64,000 nucleotides of DNA from Saprospiraceae bacterium (GTDB lineage: Bacteria > Bacteroidota > Bacteroidia > Chitinophagales > Saprospiraceae): NCBI GenBank assembly GCA_028285085.1, contig JANQQI010000139.1, positions 52,129 through 116,128 of the forward strand. Reading direction: 5' to 3'. The position numbers were made by a program, and so were the translations under genes. The notes under the pieces were generated by a model. The model had not been told where the DNA came from and ran no database searches. It saw only the letters and a program-made list of their open reading frames with translations. This document shows, in pieces, positions 57,301 to 64,000 of this stretch; position 1 is the first letter of the stretch; the number at the start of each line of letters is the position of its first letter.

Positions 57301-60300
57301 GTCTGGATGTCGCTCTGGTCGGAGGAGGTGGAATTGTAGGTAGTGTGACGGGAGTGGATTATTGCTCGGGAGAGCTCAATAGCCAACAGTTTGTCGAAGT
57401 TTACTACATCCCCGGTGATGAGAGCCAGATTCTGGATGCCTTAGAAGTCCTCGGCGATAATACCTGTGGGTTTACTGCATTTGCGGCTGATCCTATTTAC
57501 ACCTATATTTCTGTAGGTGTGGTAGAAACGGGAACTATCCTTTATTTCGACCACTGGGAAGATGGCTACGAGCCTAATCTGGCATTTCCTATTCAGTCAA
57601 CTACTGAAATTTGGGGAGATAATAATCCTGCCAATGGTATGCCACCTGGCTACACAGTGGATTTACTCAATGCGGCGAATGATATTACTCTCGAAAGTGC
57701 TGTAAATACTGCGACCCGTCAAACGGTAATTGATTACGACGGTGGGGATAAAATTGGTAGCCGTGGTAACTTGGCGGTGACGCGTTTGGCTTGGGCGGAT
57801 GGATCAAGCACCTTGCTGGCGGGAGCCTGGGAGGTATATCCAACCTTACTTTGGGGAACTAGTTTTGAAATTCCGGTGGGGGAGAATGCTGATGTGAGTG
57901 ATATGTTCGAATATACTGGCTTGCTGGTCATGGCGGCAGAAACCACTACGATTAACATTGATGCCGATGCTGATGGTAGTTTTGAAACCAGTGTGAGTAT
58001 AGCGGAAGGAGAAAGCTATTTTGTGGACGGTGGTGTAAATGCCGGCGGACAAATCACCTCAACGGCTAATGTTCAAGTACACTTGATCACTGGAGATATT
58101 TGTGCGGGCTTTGAATCGCGTTTTTTCACCCTGCGACCTACTGATCAATGGAGTGATAGCTACTACGTTCCGGTATCTACCGAAAATACAGATAGTCTTT
58201 ATACCACGGGTGATAATCATCCAACTTACGTTCATATTTATAATCCTGGTAGCAGCTCAATTACCATTAACTGGGAAACGAATGCTGCTAGCGGAGGGAC
58301 ACAACCCTCTTTTTCTGTTCCGGCGGGTGGAACGGCTTATCAAGAACTACCATCTGGTACCGGAGCGCGTTTTTATAGCACCGGCAATAATTTTTATGCC
58401 ATTGCTACAGTAGATTCCGATCCCAATAATCCGGCAACGGGCACACGTAATAGTGCGCACGACTGGGGATTTGCCTTGATCCCAGAATCACAACTGACGT
58501 CTCAAATCACCTTGGTAGGCTTCGCTCCGGGTCAAGACCCGGCCTTTAGTACCACTGTAATTGATCAGTCAGGCTGGTCGGTTAACTATGTCGATAGCGA
58601 AGATTCTGGCAACCCTGCAACGAATGCCTTCGATGGTAATACCAATACTTTTTGGCATACTGAGTATGGCGCGTCTAATCCAACGCATCCACACGAATTA
58701 CAAATTGATCTGGGAGCGGATTATGACATTTCAGGTTTCCAATATATGCCGCGCCTTAGTACAAGTTCAACCACGACTTATACGAGCTCGGACATTCCTA
58801 AGACGATTGATGCTGCAACGGTTAATACCGTTACCTCAACTGTTAACGTGACGGGAGGTGGAACGATTACCGATATCAATGTCCTGAACCTTGAGATTAC
58901 CCATGACTACATCAGCGACCTGAGAATTGATCTGACGAGTCCAAGTGGCACTACCGTGCGCTTGTTTGATCGCTCTTGTGGTAGTGATACTAATATGGAT
59001 CTGGATTTTGACGAATCCGGGAGTAGTACTTTAAGTTGTCCACCTACAGATGGTAACAGCTACCAGCCTAATGAATCCTTGAATGCCTTCATCGGAGAGA
59101 ATCCAAATGGAACTTGGACCTTGACGGTTCAGGATGTTTTTGCTGCGGATGGCGGAACCCTGGATGCTTGGGAGCTGCAAGTTGGAACAGGTGGTCTGGG
59201 CAATGGTGCGATCGCAGACTACGATTTTTATATCAGTAGCGATGGTAGTTCGTGGGGTAGCACTGTAGCCAGTGGGATATTCCCTAATAGTATTGAAGAG
59301 CAAGAAATAGACTTCCCTTCAGTTAATGGACGCTACGTCCGTATCGTCGCGAATTCAGAAATCAGTGGTAATCCTTGGACGTCCATTGCAGAATTCAATG
59401 TTCTGGCTGATCAATCGCTCGAAAATTCTGCTCCGGTTTGGATTACTGCAGGTTATCCCGATGGAAGTGCTAGCACTGGTAGTATCACGGTTTGTATTGA
59501 TTACAACGGCGATGGGGGGACGATTACCGATAGTAATGGTGTGGGCTACGATGCCACCCAGGTATTAAATGAATTTGATAACGCGCAAATCTACGATCCG
59601 GATGGCGACCAAACCGGGATGCGTATTTGGGTATGCGATGGCAGTGATGCCCTGATTGCAGGAGCTTGGGGACAAGATCCCGCTACAGCCAGCGGATCTA
59701 GCCCGGCGATTGACCTGGGGGTAGGCTTACCCAACGGTATTCCGTTCTCAGCGTACAAGTGTGTAGATTTGAGTAAGGATTATAATGGAAACGGTTTATT
59801 TGACGAATGTGATGAAATCATTTATTCAATTACCATTAAAAACACAGGTGCGTTACCACTTTTATTAGGGTCTGTAGAAGTATTAGACACCCTACCGGAT
59901 GAGGTGACCTATATAGAGAATTCAACGGTTATTCTTCAGGGAGTAGGAATTAGTGCTTTACCCGATGATGCTGGCCCCGCTTCACCTTTCCCACTCGACG
60001 AAACCGGCGTAAGCTACGGCTCAAATATTGCACCCGGCGATTCAGCGGTGATTCGTTTTGAGGCGACTATCAATTCAGTGACTAGTTCTTTATTTATCAC
60101 TAACGATGCATATATCACTAGTAATTCTAAGGAACTAACCCCAGAGGTTACTTTCCCGGTTCAAGACCCGGTAGATCCTACCTTTAGTAGTATTCCGGCC
60201 GATACTATTATCAATTGCGAGGCCTTGATTCCGCCACCACCGTACACCGATACCTGTATGCTCGAGTTCTTTGTTCCTCAATCGGATTGGAGCTTACAGT

Positions 60301-63300
60301 ATGTCAATAGTGAAGAGACGGTTAGTGAAAATGGCGCCTTTATCAATGCTTTTGATGGTAATCCCGCTACTTATTGGCACACCGAATACTCTGGGAGTAC
60401 ACCAACGCATCCCCACGAATTTCAGATTAATCTGGGGAGTAGCTACGATTTGACGGGCTTTACTTATATGCCGCGACAAGCTAGCTCAGCTGGCCGCATT
60501 GCCAACTATGAATTCTATGTCAGTACTGATGGCGTGACCTGGGGAACCCCTATTGTAACGGGGACTTGGGCAGATGACGATGTGCAAAAAGAAGTGGAAT
60601 TCCCCAATACTACAGCCCAATATATTCGCCTAGTTGCACTTTCTGAAGTTAACGGCAATGATTGGGCGGCAGTAGCTGAATTCAATGTGAAATATTGTGC
60701 AACCAACGTTACCTACGCTGAAGTGGACCCTGCCGGTACTTGTTCTTATGATATTACCCGGACGTGGACCATTACCGACTATTGTGGACGTACTGCGGAT
60801 CAGACACAAACCATTACAGTTCAGGATACAACGCGGCCTGTTCTAGTAGGCATGCCGGCGGATGTTAATGTTTCTGCCTCATCAATCCCCGCACCAGCAA
60901 CGGTTACTGCTACAGATAATTGTGATGCCTCGGTTATTCCGGCAATGACTGCCGATACCACCTACGGTGCTTGCTCATTTGTCATTACACGTACTTGGAC
61001 GGCGACTGATGATTGTGGCAATGTGGTTTCTGAAGATCAAGTCATCTCTGTTGATGCTCCGATGACCGTAACGGCTACTATTACTTCCAATTACAATGGT
61101 CGAGATGTGAGCTGTAACGGTGCTAGTGATGGTTCAGCCTTAGCCAGTCAGTCTGGAGGTGTGGCACCCATTACCTACAATTGGAGTAACGGCGCCACGA
61201 GTGCAACTGCGACTAGTCTTAGTGCAGGTTCTTACACTGTTACGGCTACAGACGCTAATGGATGTACCAATGAAGCAACGGTAGTGCTCGTTGATCCGCC
61301 GACGATCAATGTTAATGTAAATATTATTTCTAATTATAATGGTGAAGATATTAGCTGTAACGGTGCTAGTGATGGTCGTGCTATTGCAACGGCAAGTGGT
61401 GGAACCGGAACCTTGAGTTACAGTTGGAGTAATGGTCAGACGGGCCAAAATCTAAATAATGTAACGGCTGGGACTTATACCGTTTCTGTGACGGATGCGA
61501 ATGGTTGTGTGAATACAGCGGCTATTACCCTGTCTGATCCTGATGACATTACACCCGCAGTTTCCATTACCTCAAATTATAATGGCGAAGCCATTAGTTG
61601 TAATGGCGCCAGTGATGGTGCAGCCACTGCGGGGGCAACTGGTGGCGTACCACCTTATACCTACGCATGGAGTACTTTAGCCACTACGGCTAGTGTATCT
61701 GGCTTAAGCGCAGGGACCTACAATGTGACAATTACAGATGCTAACAATTGTACAGCTACGGAAAGCATCACTTTGACTGATCCTGTAGTCTTGGACTTGA
61801 CACTTAGCATTACTTCTGACTATAATGGCGCTAATATTAGCTGCGATGGTGCTACCGATGGTTCGGTTAGTTCAAGTGTCAGCGGTGGTACGGGAAGCTA
61901 CACCTACAGTTGGGCAACCGGAGAGACGACCCCAGGTTTAACCAATATTGGTGCGGGGACTTATGTTTTGACGGTCACTGACGCGAACGGTTGTACAATT
62001 GCCTCAAATATTACGCTGACGTCGCCGGATCCACCTAGCTTGACAGCAACCGTAACCACTGATTATGATGGTTTCGATGTAAGTTGTAATGGATCTGTCG
62101 ATGCAAATATTTCAACCACGGCAAGTGGTGGTACCGGTGCTTATAGTTATGCCTGGAGTACTGGCCAAACCACTAGTGCTTTGACCAATATTGGTGCAGG
62201 AACTTATGAGGTAACCCTTACGGATGCTAATGGCTGTACCGCTACGACGAGCGTTACTGTGGATGAGCCTCCAGTTTTAGTCATAGATAACATCAGCATC
62301 GGTGATCCTAGTCTTTGTGAAGGCAACGATGGGGTGATCTCAATTTCTGCCATCGGTGGTATTGGAACTTACGAATATCGATTGAATAGTGGTGCCTGGC
62401 AAAGTTCGAATGTATTTACCGGTCTAACGGCTGGCAGCTACGATGTCTATGTACGCAATAGCAGTGGAACCTGTCAAATTGGTCCTCAAACGGTAACGCT
62501 GACGGATCCGATTCCTAGAGCTTGTCCAATCATGCCTTCAGTTGATCCGTTGATTGTTTGTACATCTAATATCGCCGTTGGGTTTTCAATTACGCCCTTA
62601 CCGGATGCGACTAGCTACACCTGGACTGCACCTACCGGTACTATCATTGAGAATGGACAAGGCACAGATTCAATTACCATCAATCTTAATGATATTGCTG
62701 CGGGAACTTACAATGTCTGTGTGGTTACAAATAGTAATTGTGGGGTTTCTAGTTCTTGTTGCTATGCATTCACAGCGATTACTTGTGTTGAAATTTGTGA
62801 TAACGGAGTGGATGATGATGAAGATGGCCTAACCGATTGTGATGATCCCGATTGTGACGTTACTGCCCAAATCAACGCCTTAACGGCTTCTCCAACTTGT
62901 CCGTTAGATGTCGTTATTTATCAAGCGGCTGATGCAGGAACGGGCGCAACTTATGTTTGGGATTTTGGTAATAATGCCATTCCTGCAACTGCAACGGGAA
63001 TTGGGCCACACTCTGTAATTTATACTACTTGTGGTCTCAAGACAATTGATTTAGCGGTTACAAAGGATGGTTGTGTTGGCACGGATGACGCGACTTATAA
63101 TATTGATGATTTAAATGTACCAACTTGGGACACACCACCTACTCCTCTAACGGTAGAATGTGATGGCACTAGCGATCCTAGTGGTCAAATTGCCACTTGG
63201 CTAGCTGCGAATGGTAATGGTATCGCCAGTGATAACTGTGACTCGATAGTTATTTCTCACAATTTTACGGCGATACCTTTCAGCTGTGCTTTCAGCGGAA

Positions 63301-64000
63301 CGGTAAATGTGACGTTCACCGCAACGGATATCTGTGGTAATATTGCACAAGAAACGGTTGCTGTAACGATTGAAGATAGCACCGATCCAACTTTCACAGT
63401 CCCCTCGGATGTCACGGTACAACTAGACATTAATTGCCAGCTGGATACGACGGTAACCGACATTGGTGATGTGACAGATGAAGCCGATGGCTGCTCGACG
63501 GGTCTCGATGCGACTTACGTAGATGACCTAAGTGGCTTAACGGGCTGTAATGGCACAGGTACCTTTGCCCGAATCTGGACCTTGGTAGATGACTGCGGCA
63601 ACACCACCACGCAAACCCAAACAGTAACGGTCGAAGATAATATCAATCCAACTTTCACGGTACCTTCGGACATCACAGTACAATTAGATATCAACTGTCA
63701 ACTGGATACGACGGTGACGGACATCGGTGATGTGACGGACGAAGCCGATGGTTGCTCGACGGGTCTTGATGCGACCTACGTAGATGACTTGAGTGGTTTA
63801 ACGGGCTGTAATGGCACGGGTACCTTCGACCGTATCTGGACCTTGGAGGATGATTGTGGCAATACAACTACACAAACGCAAACGGTCACAGTCGAAGATA
63901 ATATTTCGCCGACTTTCACGGTACCTTCTGATATCACAGTACAATTGGATATCAACTGTCAACTGGATACGACGGTGACCGATATTGGTGATGTCACGGA
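48360..64000 (+). CDS. Giant surface adhesin with SprB, LamG, discoidin and HYR-like repeats, 3' end beyond the window
   Basis: An open frame from ATG 48360 stays open to base 64000: at least 5213 codons. I checked the frame at many points and it is continuous. By base position: N-terminal hydrophobic segment (48450-48530); a SprB repeat (48610-48830); Asp-rich calcium-type loop (GIDNDGDGLTDCQDPDC, ~48945); propeller-like part (49020-50170); PKD-like (~50560-50780); DUF11-like units (51510-52850, second split by LamG); SprB arrays with two split by LamG (52850-57110); a surface domain (57380-58540); discoidin split by a P-domain (58561-59420); DUF11-like unit (59750-60160); intact discoidin (60270-60700); HYR-like (60700-61050); SprB array (61050-62280); PKD-like and HYR-like to the end. 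No export tail is visible because the end is missing. Confidence 0.9.
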   Translation, partial: MSKYFYFLRKEKIDDSTKKQTRVTFSPGYYSFLVGMCFWSIFSFGTYTAYLELLFHKWSNSDSSITEDITPDFTTQYIFLPPVLAADITHSDCDGNANGAIDLSVNGGTGTYTYHWSNGKTTKDIDHLTVGNYAVTVTDIQSALTAEAVYILNEPSLVELALDQTVLTGMEFTNSAYGYLLNPAFLPYAPEICDDGIDNDGDGLTDCQDPDCSSDTDCTIPDVCSNTNPLNANTYNVWHTGNGGGLDFNTLQSSGPAAGYPSTFALLGTTSNMTKREGGATYCHPATGEVLLYSDGEKAWDKDGNEYSTSDASNRFNTLSTNLSSAAGTPLIVGAPGQCDMAEELYIFFTDDHLGATRELYYVVVDVPNKTIGAVNQLTTFNTAEQINAVQVNCDSIWVVARSTQNVRAVLWTPSGFDTPVLTSGIHTSTDNRYRSAFNLEGTKFVATVGAGPVSGERLMYCDFNQQTGEFVNVNYIDLLTIVSPNTIRQNYGVAFSPDNSKLYTSIELDGAWPNTDLLVQFDLTAGDSSAIQASAFTVATKQIGIGGIQNGPDGRLYISNGDGSNDGLSTIHVVDYPNLAGASCNFQADFLDVGGDTGSGLNNFVYGRGPAACVPVIESVVAGTNVCSEILLTLEECYAGSGGPFNVYFDLNGVADSVVNQSLNASNEILLTGMSTGNYTSIYVIDNQSCASNTVDLVLAHSSCDEVCDNGFDDDLDGDVDCDDSECSVNANFSVPSPYCANTAITITASGINGSHTYSWDFGTNASPATASGPGPHAVTYSGNTNVTVTLTVSYNGCVDTDTENFQVFNCGVEPISEWNFDCEADTCVEITGIGIKGNVPDTLFIDDPSSVHMVILEATFSSGGGTPDYVTFTNTNGDIVDATYNLFDSGSDRYYRAQLPGASFVTFSVPSGTNANRGESFIAYIFRQCEDQISAGTFVHKNFYRDYHRFSYELPPINISRDIEVAVPISELINSTSQVVLIAAEAGGVTDTVTLTGYNLGNSLNITPITLENVPGSADSVHVTVISPNTGGQSLYLSGAGSVNFICPNIYLVKNADRTSAFVGETITYTYKIYNSGAEDLNSINLNDDKLGGITLPTTFLAAGDSMTATATYTVQNTDLPDPIVNIATVNGTGVSSSNLVSWVDSASVITADVSLTKTADKTIAYLNDTVFYTYQITNNGETPLSLSLTDDQIGALDIDSAVGRSDLILAYNFQDGSGTTISDVSLNGDALDLTMEDIADFGWNTGNLDINTASSASNTTTNNKLYQVLSNNGTGGNKITVEAWLTPANNTQGGPARILAMSSGHSASNFVLAQKGDSYALRLRTSDNAQNEVTSPTVIAGTPTQQHVVFTFDGSTIRFYLDGVEQALTGNVTPTGDFSTWDASFTLTAFNEKGYSSATARDWVGNISWLSVYSSVLSDSEIQDHYNDGVDAEIPNKLLAGESISILAWDTIVAGDFPGPFQNIATLTATLSDGNNTILTDNASVILCDLQTAFSVTDACTTGGTDGQVDLTVSNGTTPYTYSWSSGATTEDLTNVAAGSYTITVTDANGCTIVASTTVSEPGSTLAAIGTPTDASCNGGTDGGIDLLVGGGTTPYIFSWSNGATTEDLSGLAAGTYDVTVTDNLGCSAEESVTVSEAGAINVTQAVTDVTCNGDADGAIDLTVTGGTPPFNYSWIAGQTTEDLSGLSGGNYAVTIRDDNNCTAFLNINVNEPAALNITPVVTDVTCNGGSNAIIDVSAGVTGGTNPYNYIWDDMNVEALWNFEGNLNDVSGNNHNPISVTGFLNFSTTEVAAGNQSFYFDGNTKIRYSENGGFMESSIAPRTIMMWIKPDNLTGVKTLYEESSSFAGVALRLNGNSLQAAARQFGFQVNAGSVTFPADGLWHHVAMVYEAGNFVVYLDGTAGISFSAAGTATNNNDGGIGGTFSTDAFGSSSDNFFEGYMDHVSFHTTALNAEQIADAINNDGTRTNLTAQDYVLTVVDGNNCSLAELITVVEPPALSASSSVTDATCFSGNDGSIDLTVSGGTSPYTYAWNNGAGTGEDPSGLTAQGYTVTITDANSCVLVEVITVGEAAEISVSTAVTSVSCSGAGDGAINLTVSGGVGPYTYAWNNGAGTVEDPSGLSAGTYNVTVTDASSCTNTFSIVVNELPALASSGTLTDPSCNGGNDGEIDLTVTGGTSPYSYVWDNGAGTAEDPSGLSAGTYNVTITDDNGCILTASYILSEPTAIDISFSNTNVSCNGGTDGAIITTTVTGGTPDYTYEWLDIAPEAHWNFEQSMNDISGNSHNLTGGVGTENYSATAQELNTSFYFDDNTKLQYNDGTFMNSGFTQRTVMMWIRPDKFNQVRTLFERGSSSYGIALVMDSGNLTAAVADFPYAGYLTGPAVPNDGDWHHVAMVYDNGIVELYLDGTLNTWGNAGTGAIPSSISAGGLGGTFGTDAYQESTDNFYEGLMDDARLYHTALTAEQILDEMNNDGTRTDLSVGTYTIRVIDANGCVETASTTISEPPALSSSLSTSNISCNGGSNGSIDLTAGGGTPPYTYAWTGGATSEDVSGLTAGTYNVTITDNNGCTLTDAVTLTEPTTLTVSASVSSSYGGNDLSCAGASDGVVTANASGGAGTYSYAWSTGGAGATIASLAAGTYTVTATDANGCTAIGNVTVTDPASITVATTVTSDYNGEDISCVGATDGSASATASNGTGPYTYAWSNGQSTAGLTNVAAGTYTVTATDIFGCTGTGSVTLNDPDAVSVSTAVTSDFNGFDISCDGGNDGAITANPTGGVAPYTYAWSGSQTSQSISSLAAGTYTVTVTDANGCTAETSETISDPLPMSFTLSSSDPTDCGVSDGIILVTPSGGIGDFEYRLSSGTWQSANSFTGLAAGTYSIFMRATSGSCVVGPISRTINLPESPSFDNLTLINPTTSVSSDGGILITASGNGVQLNYRLLDSGGSVIAGWQESNLFSGLTEGDYTVQIKYYNQNCIASLDVALVGGGGIVGSVTGVDYCSGELNSQQFVEVYYIPGDESQILDALEVLGDNTCGFTAFAADPIYTYISVGVVETGTILYFDHWEDGYEPNLAFPIQSTTEIWGDNNPANGMPPGYTVDLLNAANDITLESAVNTATRQTVIDYDGGDKIGSRGNLAVTRLAWADGSSTLLAGAWEVYPTLLWGTSFEIPVGENADVSDMFEYTGLLVMAAETTTINIDADADGSFETSVSIAEGESYFVDGGVNAGGQITSTANVQVHLITGDICAGFESRFFTLRPTDQWSDSYYVPVSTENTDSLYTTGDNHPTYVHIYNPGSSSITINWETNAASGGTQPSFSVPAGGTAYQELPSGTGARFYSTGNNFYAIATVDSDPNNPATGTRNSAHDWGFALIPESQLTSQITLVGFAPGQDPAFSTTVIDQSGWSVNYVDSEDSGNPATNAFDGNTNTFWHTEYGASNPTHPHELQIDLGADYDISGFQYMPRLSTSSTTTYTSSDIPKTIDAATVNTVTSTVNVTGGGTITDINVLNLEITHDYISDLRIDLTSPSGTTVRLFDRSCGSDTNMDLDFDESGSSTLSCPPTDGNSYQPNESLNAFIGENPNGTWTLTVQDVFAADGGTLDAWELQVGTGGLGNGAIADYDFYISSDGSSWGSTVASGIFPNSIEEQEIDFPSVNGRYVRIVANSEISGNPWTSIAEFNVLADQSLENSAPVWITAGYPDGSASTGSITVCIDYNGDGGTITDSNGVGYDATQVLNEFDNAQIYDPDGDQTGMRIWVCDGSDALIAGAWGQDPATASGSSPAIDLGVGLPNGIPFSAYKCVDLSKDYNGNGLFDECDEIIYSITIKNTGALPLLLGSVEVLDTLPDEVTYIENSTVILQGVGISALPDDAGPASPFPLDETGVSYGSNIAPGDSAVIRFEATINSVTSSLFITNDAYITSNSKELTPEVTFPVQDPVDPTFSSIPADTIINCEALIPPPPYTDTCMLEFFVPQSDWSLQYVNSEETVSENGAFINAFDGNPATYWHTEYSGSTPTHPHEFQINLGSSYDLTGFTYMPRQASSAGRIANYEFYVSTDGVTWGTPIVTGTWADDDVQKEVEFPNTTAQYIRLVALSEVNGNDWAAVAEFNVKYCATNVTYAEVDPAGTCSYDITRTWTITDYCGRTADQTQTITVQDTTRPVLVGMPADVNVSASSIPAPATVTATDNCDASVIPAMTADTTYGACSFVITRTWTATDDCGNVVSEDQVISVDAPMTVTATITSNYNGRDVSCNGASDGSALASQSGGVAPITYNWSNGATSATATSLSAGSYTVTATDANGCTNEATVVLVDPPTINVNVNIISNYNGEDISCNGASDGRAIATASGGTGTLSYSWSNGQTGQNLNNVTAGTYTVSVTDANGCVNTAAITLSDPDDITPAVSITSNYNGEAISCNGASDGAATAGATGGVPPYTYAWSTLATTASVSGLSAGTYNVTITDANNCTATESITLTDPVVLDLTLSITSDYNGANISCDGATDGSVSSSVSGGTGSYTYSWATGETTPGLTNIGAGTYVLTVTDANGCTIASNITLTSPDPPSLTATVTTDYDGFDVSCNGSVDANISTTASGGTGAYSYAWSTGQTTSALTNIGAGTYEVTLTDANGCTATTSVTVDEPPVLVIDNISIGDPSLCEGNDGVISISAIGGIGTYEYRLNSGAWQSSNVFTGLTAGSYDVYVRNSSGTCQIGPQTVTLTDPIPRACPIMPSVDPLIVCTSNIAVGFSITPLPDATSYTWTAPTGTIIENGQGTDSITINLNDIAAGTYNVCVVTNSNCGVSSSCCYAFTAITCVEICDNGVDDDEDGLTDCDDPDCDVTAQINALTASPTCPLDVVIYQAADAGTGATYVWDFGNNAIPATATGIGPHSVIYTTCGLKTIDLAVTKDGCVGTDDATYNIDDLNVPTWDTPPTPLTVECDGTSDPSGQIATWLAANGNGIASDNCDSIVISHNFTAIPFSCAFSGTVNVTFTATDICGNIAQETVAVTIEDSTDPTFTVPSDVTVQLDINCQLDTTVTDIGDVTDEADGCSTGLDATYVDDLSGLTGCNGTGTFARIWTLVDDCGNTTTQTQTVTVEDNINPTFTVPSDITVQLDINCQLDTTVTDIGDVTDEADGCSTGLDATYVDDLSGLTGCNGTGTFDRIWTLEDDCGNTTTQTQTVTVEDNISPTFTVPSDITVQLDINCQLDTTVTDIGDVT
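52850..57110 (+). repeat. SprB-type repeats, two of them split by LamG domains
   Basis: Repeats of about 80 residues share the pattern V-T-x-x-x-C-N-G-[GA]-x-D-G-x-I-x-[LT] then GG-x-x-P-Y-x-Y-x-W, then L-x-A-G-x-Y-x-V-T-V-T-D-x-N-G-C. They are the unit of SprB-family gliding adhesins. A further array lies at 61050-62280. Copies are diverged at DNA level. Confidence 0.85.
63390..64000 (+). repeat. Near-identical 261-bp tandem repeats (HYR-like)
   Basis: The phrase starting actttcac recurs at 63390, 63651 and 63912, a spacing of exactly 261 bases (87 residues). Each unit carries PTFTVPSDITVQLDINCQLD, DIGDVTDEADGCSTGLDATY and WTL-x-DDCGNTTTQTQTVTVED. The array continues past the window. Confidence 0.95.

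Noticed and set aside
52850..62280. CRISPR-like regular repeats
   Set aside because: Units are ~240 bases, coding and diverged; they are SprB-type protein repeats.

Overview
The window is chromosomal DNA of a free-living, probably marine Bacteroidota, most likely of the Saprospiria/Lewinella type. This is inferred from several signs. Secreted proteins end in type IX secretion (T9SS) tails or in the gliding-motility CHU_C domain. There are many SprB-type repeats, short lipoproteins with a Cys lipobox, and promoters of the TTG-N19/20-TAnnTTTG kind that Bacteroidota use. There are no insertion sequences, tRNAs, rRNAs or CRISPR arrays, and one tmRNA.

Layout. 1-13 kb is mostly housekeeping and small envelope genes: a partial lipoprotein, a Nudix-like protein overlapping a SecD-head lipoprotein, an operon of transglutaminase-like protein, lipoprotein and MsbA-like ABC exporter, purC, a lysine/alanine-dehydrogenase-like enzyme, the tmRNA gene ssrA, a di-haem cytochrome c peroxidase, and a PQQ-type propeller lipoprotein broken by an in-frame amber codon. 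13.7-21.4 kb holds two large secreted proteins: a gingipain-fold protein that seems to have lost its catalytic residues, and a 1787-residue sugar-dehydrogenase-like protein carrying PKD, PA14 and three Ig-plus-discoidin modules. 21.5-33.9 kb is a compact biosynthetic locus: one 3878-residue NRPS-PKS protein read as A-PCP-sulfotransferase-KS-AT-ACP-aminotransferase-C-A-PCP-TE, with its Sfp-type phosphopantetheinyl transferase overlapping by one base. 34.4-39.9 kb is a surface protein with a seven-fold propeller repeat and a CHU_C tail.

40.7-47.8 kb looks like a conflict or immunity island with no recognised sensor. On the + strand a TIR protein with an unassigned C-terminal domain is followed by an M48-like peptidase whose HExxH has become RExxH. 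On the - strand is a tight operon of a DUF4231/SLATT-like membrane protein, a patatin phospholipase and a second TIR protein. A cytoplasmic beta-helix protein lies between them, separated from the - strand operon by a strong shared terminator. The layout suggests several effectors (NAD depletion, membrane lipid attack, membrane pore), but the function is inferred.

48.4 kb to the end is one open frame, at least 5213 codons, that runs off the window. It encodes a giant surface protein of SprB, Ig-like, DUF11-like, LamG, discoidin and HYR-like repeats. Three LamG domains and one P-domain are inserted inside other domains rather than between them, and the last 0.6 kb is a near-identical 261-bp tandem repeat.
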